Shown in pieces: positions 61,785 through 64,000 of a DNA stretch of 64,000 nt. Position 1 is the stretch's first letter, and each line of letters opens with the position of its first letter. Source of the DNA: Plantago ovata (taxonomy: Eukaryota > Streptophyta > Magnoliopsida > Lamiales > Plantaginaceae); the NCBI GenBank assembly GCA_028274465.1, contig CM051456.1:12923745-12987744 (forward strand), in the 5' to 3' direction. The notes under the pieces are model-generated. The model was not told the origin of the DNA, did no database searches, and was given only the letters and a program-made list of their open reading frames with translations. A program made the position numbers and the translations under genes.

Positions 61785-64000
61785 TGTTAGATTATACTAG
61801 TATATATCTTGTGTAATATTCGTAAATATAGAGATGTATATCGGTCCTAAATTATAGGCTAGAATCGTGGATCTTGTATTGTATTTATACCCCTTTCCAG
61901 TGAATGAGAAAAGGACGATTCATATTCTATTATGGTATCATACTAGGTCGATCCTAAAACCTAGCTTCCGCCTCTCTCTCCCAAAATTTTTCTTTCTTCC
62001 CGTCCAAACTCTATCTTGCCGTAACCTCATTCAACGGCACCACCAATCTGCCTCACTAATTAATCATCCCTGCCGCACCAGAAAAGAAACAAAAAAAAAA
62101 AAAAAAAGAGACTACCTCTCTCTCTGCCTCTCTAATCTCCTCTCCCGTCTCTCCATCTCCATTACCACCAATTCTTCATCATCTCTCTACCTCACTAATT
62201 AATCATCCCTGCCGCACCTGTTCACCATGACCGGCTCGGCCTCTTCCAAGGAATCATCCTCCTCCTCCTCCTTTCATCCTGCCCTCACCGTCTCCAATAT
62301 ACGTACCCATGTCCCCATCGTATTGGAAACTGAAAACGTACAATACGCTAATTGGGCAGAACTCTTCAAAGTTCATTGCCGGTCTCACAAGGTTCTTCAC
62401 CATATTATACCTCCCAAACCTAAAACCGGCACTGATGGTAAGGAAATCTCGGCCTCCCCACTCACCGATGATGAACAGGAGCTCTGGGACACCCTTGATG
62501 CTGCGGTTGTTCAGTGGATTTACTCCACAATTTTCTCTGATCTCCTCAATACCGTTATTGAGTCTGACATCTCTGCCATGACGCTTTGGGATCGCATTCA
62601 GGCTTTGTTTCAGGATAATGAACATTCCCGTGCGGTCAATCTTGAACATGAGTTTAATAACTTGTTTTTAAAAGATTTTCCTAATGTTTCACTCTATTGC
62701 CAGACTCTTAAATCTCTTGCAGATCAATTGAAGAATGTTGGTGCTCCCGTTCCGAATAATCGGTTGATTCTTCGCATGATTGCCGGCCTTACTCCTGCCT
62801 ACAATGGCGTTGCCTCTGTCATTCGCCATCGGAAGGTGCTTCCTCCGTTTCTTGAGGCTCGTTCCATGCTTACTCTTGAGGAAACGAGTCTGAAGGAAGC
62901 CGCATCTCATGACGAGGCCTTGCTTGTGACCGACCCGGTTGCTCCCTCTCCTGCCCCTGGCCGCGGCAAGACTCCCAAGTCCAAATCCTTCAAGTCCCGC
63001 AACAATAGGAACTTGGGCAGCTATGGACGCGGACGGGGCCAGCCTCAGGCACCTCCGTCTTGGCAGACTCCTCCTTGGTGGTTGTACTCCGCGCCCCCCT
63101 GGGTCACACCGCCTTGCCCTTACCCGAGTCAGCCCGGCACCTCTGCCCAGTCCCGCCCGCACGCACAGCAGGGCCTTCTCGGCCCCCGGCCAGGCTCTGT
63201 CCCGGCTCCACAGGCATACCACGCCCAGCAATGGACCCCCACGGACATTGAGTCCGCCATGCACACTATGGCCTTGTCTCAACCGGACTCCAACTGGTAC
63301 ATGGACACTGGTGCATCTTCTCACATGACCAACTCCCGAGGTACTTTATCGTCTTATTTTAATACGAGCATTTATAATAATGGTGTAACTGTTGGTAGTG
63401 GTCAGTCAATTCCTATTTATGGTTACGGTAATGCTTCTCTTCCCACCCCCGTCAAGCCTTTGTCTTTATCCAATGTTCTCCATACTCCACATCTTGTCAA
63501 AAACTTAGTGTCTGTCCGTAAGTTTACATCCGATAATCATGTTTCCGTCACTTTTGACCCTACTGGTTTTTCTGTGAATGATTTACAGACCGGTCACCGT
63601 ATCCTGAGATGTGAGAGCTCAAGCCCTTTGTATCCCGTCAACTTTGCTCCGTTGATTCCTCCACAAACAGCCTGCCTAGCTTCATCCACTTGGCATCATC
63701 GATTGGGTCATCCCGGCGATCCCATATTATCTGTTCTTAAGAGCAATAAGCTTATAGATTGTAATAATGTTTCCAAGTTACCTACTTGTCAGTCTTGTAT
63801 TCTTGGAAAACAAGTTAAACTACCTTTTTTGCCTTCTACTTCGAATACTTGTATGCCTTTTGATATAATTCATAGTGATCTTTGGACATCTCCAACTCTC
63901 AGTTCTTCTGGCCATCGTTACTATGTTTTATTTTTGGATGATTTCACAAATTTTGTGTGGATTTACCCTCTTGCTCATAAATCACAAGTGTTTTCTGTGT
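61785..64000 (+). mobile_element. Ty1/copia LTR retrotransposon, 5' part
   Basis: A short left LTR (61785 to about 61930) starts TGTTAGATTATAC. It is followed by a primer-binding site TGGTATCA (61933-61940) of the initiator-Met type and a leader. From 62227 one long reading frame runs to the window edge with gag, then protease (WYMDTGASSHM), pre-integrase (WHHRLGHPGD) and the start of integrase (HSDLWTSP, DDFTNFVWIYPL). Gag has a Pro/Gly-rich end and no CCHC knuckle that I can see, as in several plant copia lineages; the short LTR suggests Ale/Retrofit. The visible part looks whole, implying a fairly recent insertion. The rest of the element and the right LTR are outside the window. The candidate 5-base target is AAAAC (61780-61784). 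Confidence 0.9.

Noticed and set aside
62689-63324. 211-codon Arg-rich minus-strand frame
   Set aside because: It is antisense to the GC-rich gag region of the Copia element; the plus-strand frame explains the sequence.

Overview
This is nuclear DNA of a flowering plant, almost certainly a dicot. It is AT-rich, has many introns, and carries dense MITEs, microsatellites, CACTA, LINE and Copia elements. Protein wording in the SOS1 tail looks asterid-like (perhaps Lamiales), but that is only an impression.

Layout: (1) 115-3835, plus strand: last eight coding exons of a Ste20/Hippo-type kinase (SIK1-like), 5' end outside the window. (2) 5166-15195, minus strand: a complete 16-exon ARC3 gene (chloroplast division; FtsZ-like plus MORN repeats) that meets SIK1 tail to tail. 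(3) 15.2-26.6 kb: gene-poor and mobile-element-rich, with a truncated CACTA end, LINE-like tails, Stowaway- and Tourist-like MITEs, perfect inverted repeats and a degenerate minisatellite. (4) 26745-28925, plus strand: a complete five-exon XRI1-like gene with one GC-AG intron, followed by a 5'-truncated LINE with a 19-bp target duplication. (5) 31.6-36.2 kb: a cluster of gene fragments: a broken copy of the SOS1 last exon split by an inserted element, the C-terminal domain of an ascorbate oxidase, and the tail exons of a class XI myosin, separated by AGCTCC-type palindromic arrays. (6) 37909-41002: a CACTA transposon with both ends, an AAA target duplication and a transposase-family ORF. (7) 43471-58674, minus strand: the SOS1 plasma-membrane Na+/H+ antiporter in 22 coding exons. 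Exon 18 lacks one base as given, so the frame is broken there. (8) 59-61.8 kb: repeats and pieces of an unidentified minus-strand gene. (9) 61785-64000: the 5' part of a Ty1/copia retrotransposon lying against that gene, running off the window.

The host genes are unrelated in function (kinase signalling, plastid division, DNA repair/meiosis, sodium export) and form no operon-like unit. I found no evidence of a novel multi-gene system. The more unusual items are the split SOS1 copy, the SOS1 frameshift and intronic exon duplication, the three palindromic AGCTCC arrays, and the paired perfect inverted repeats near 18.95 kb. Exon borders were read by eye from splice sites and frame continuity.
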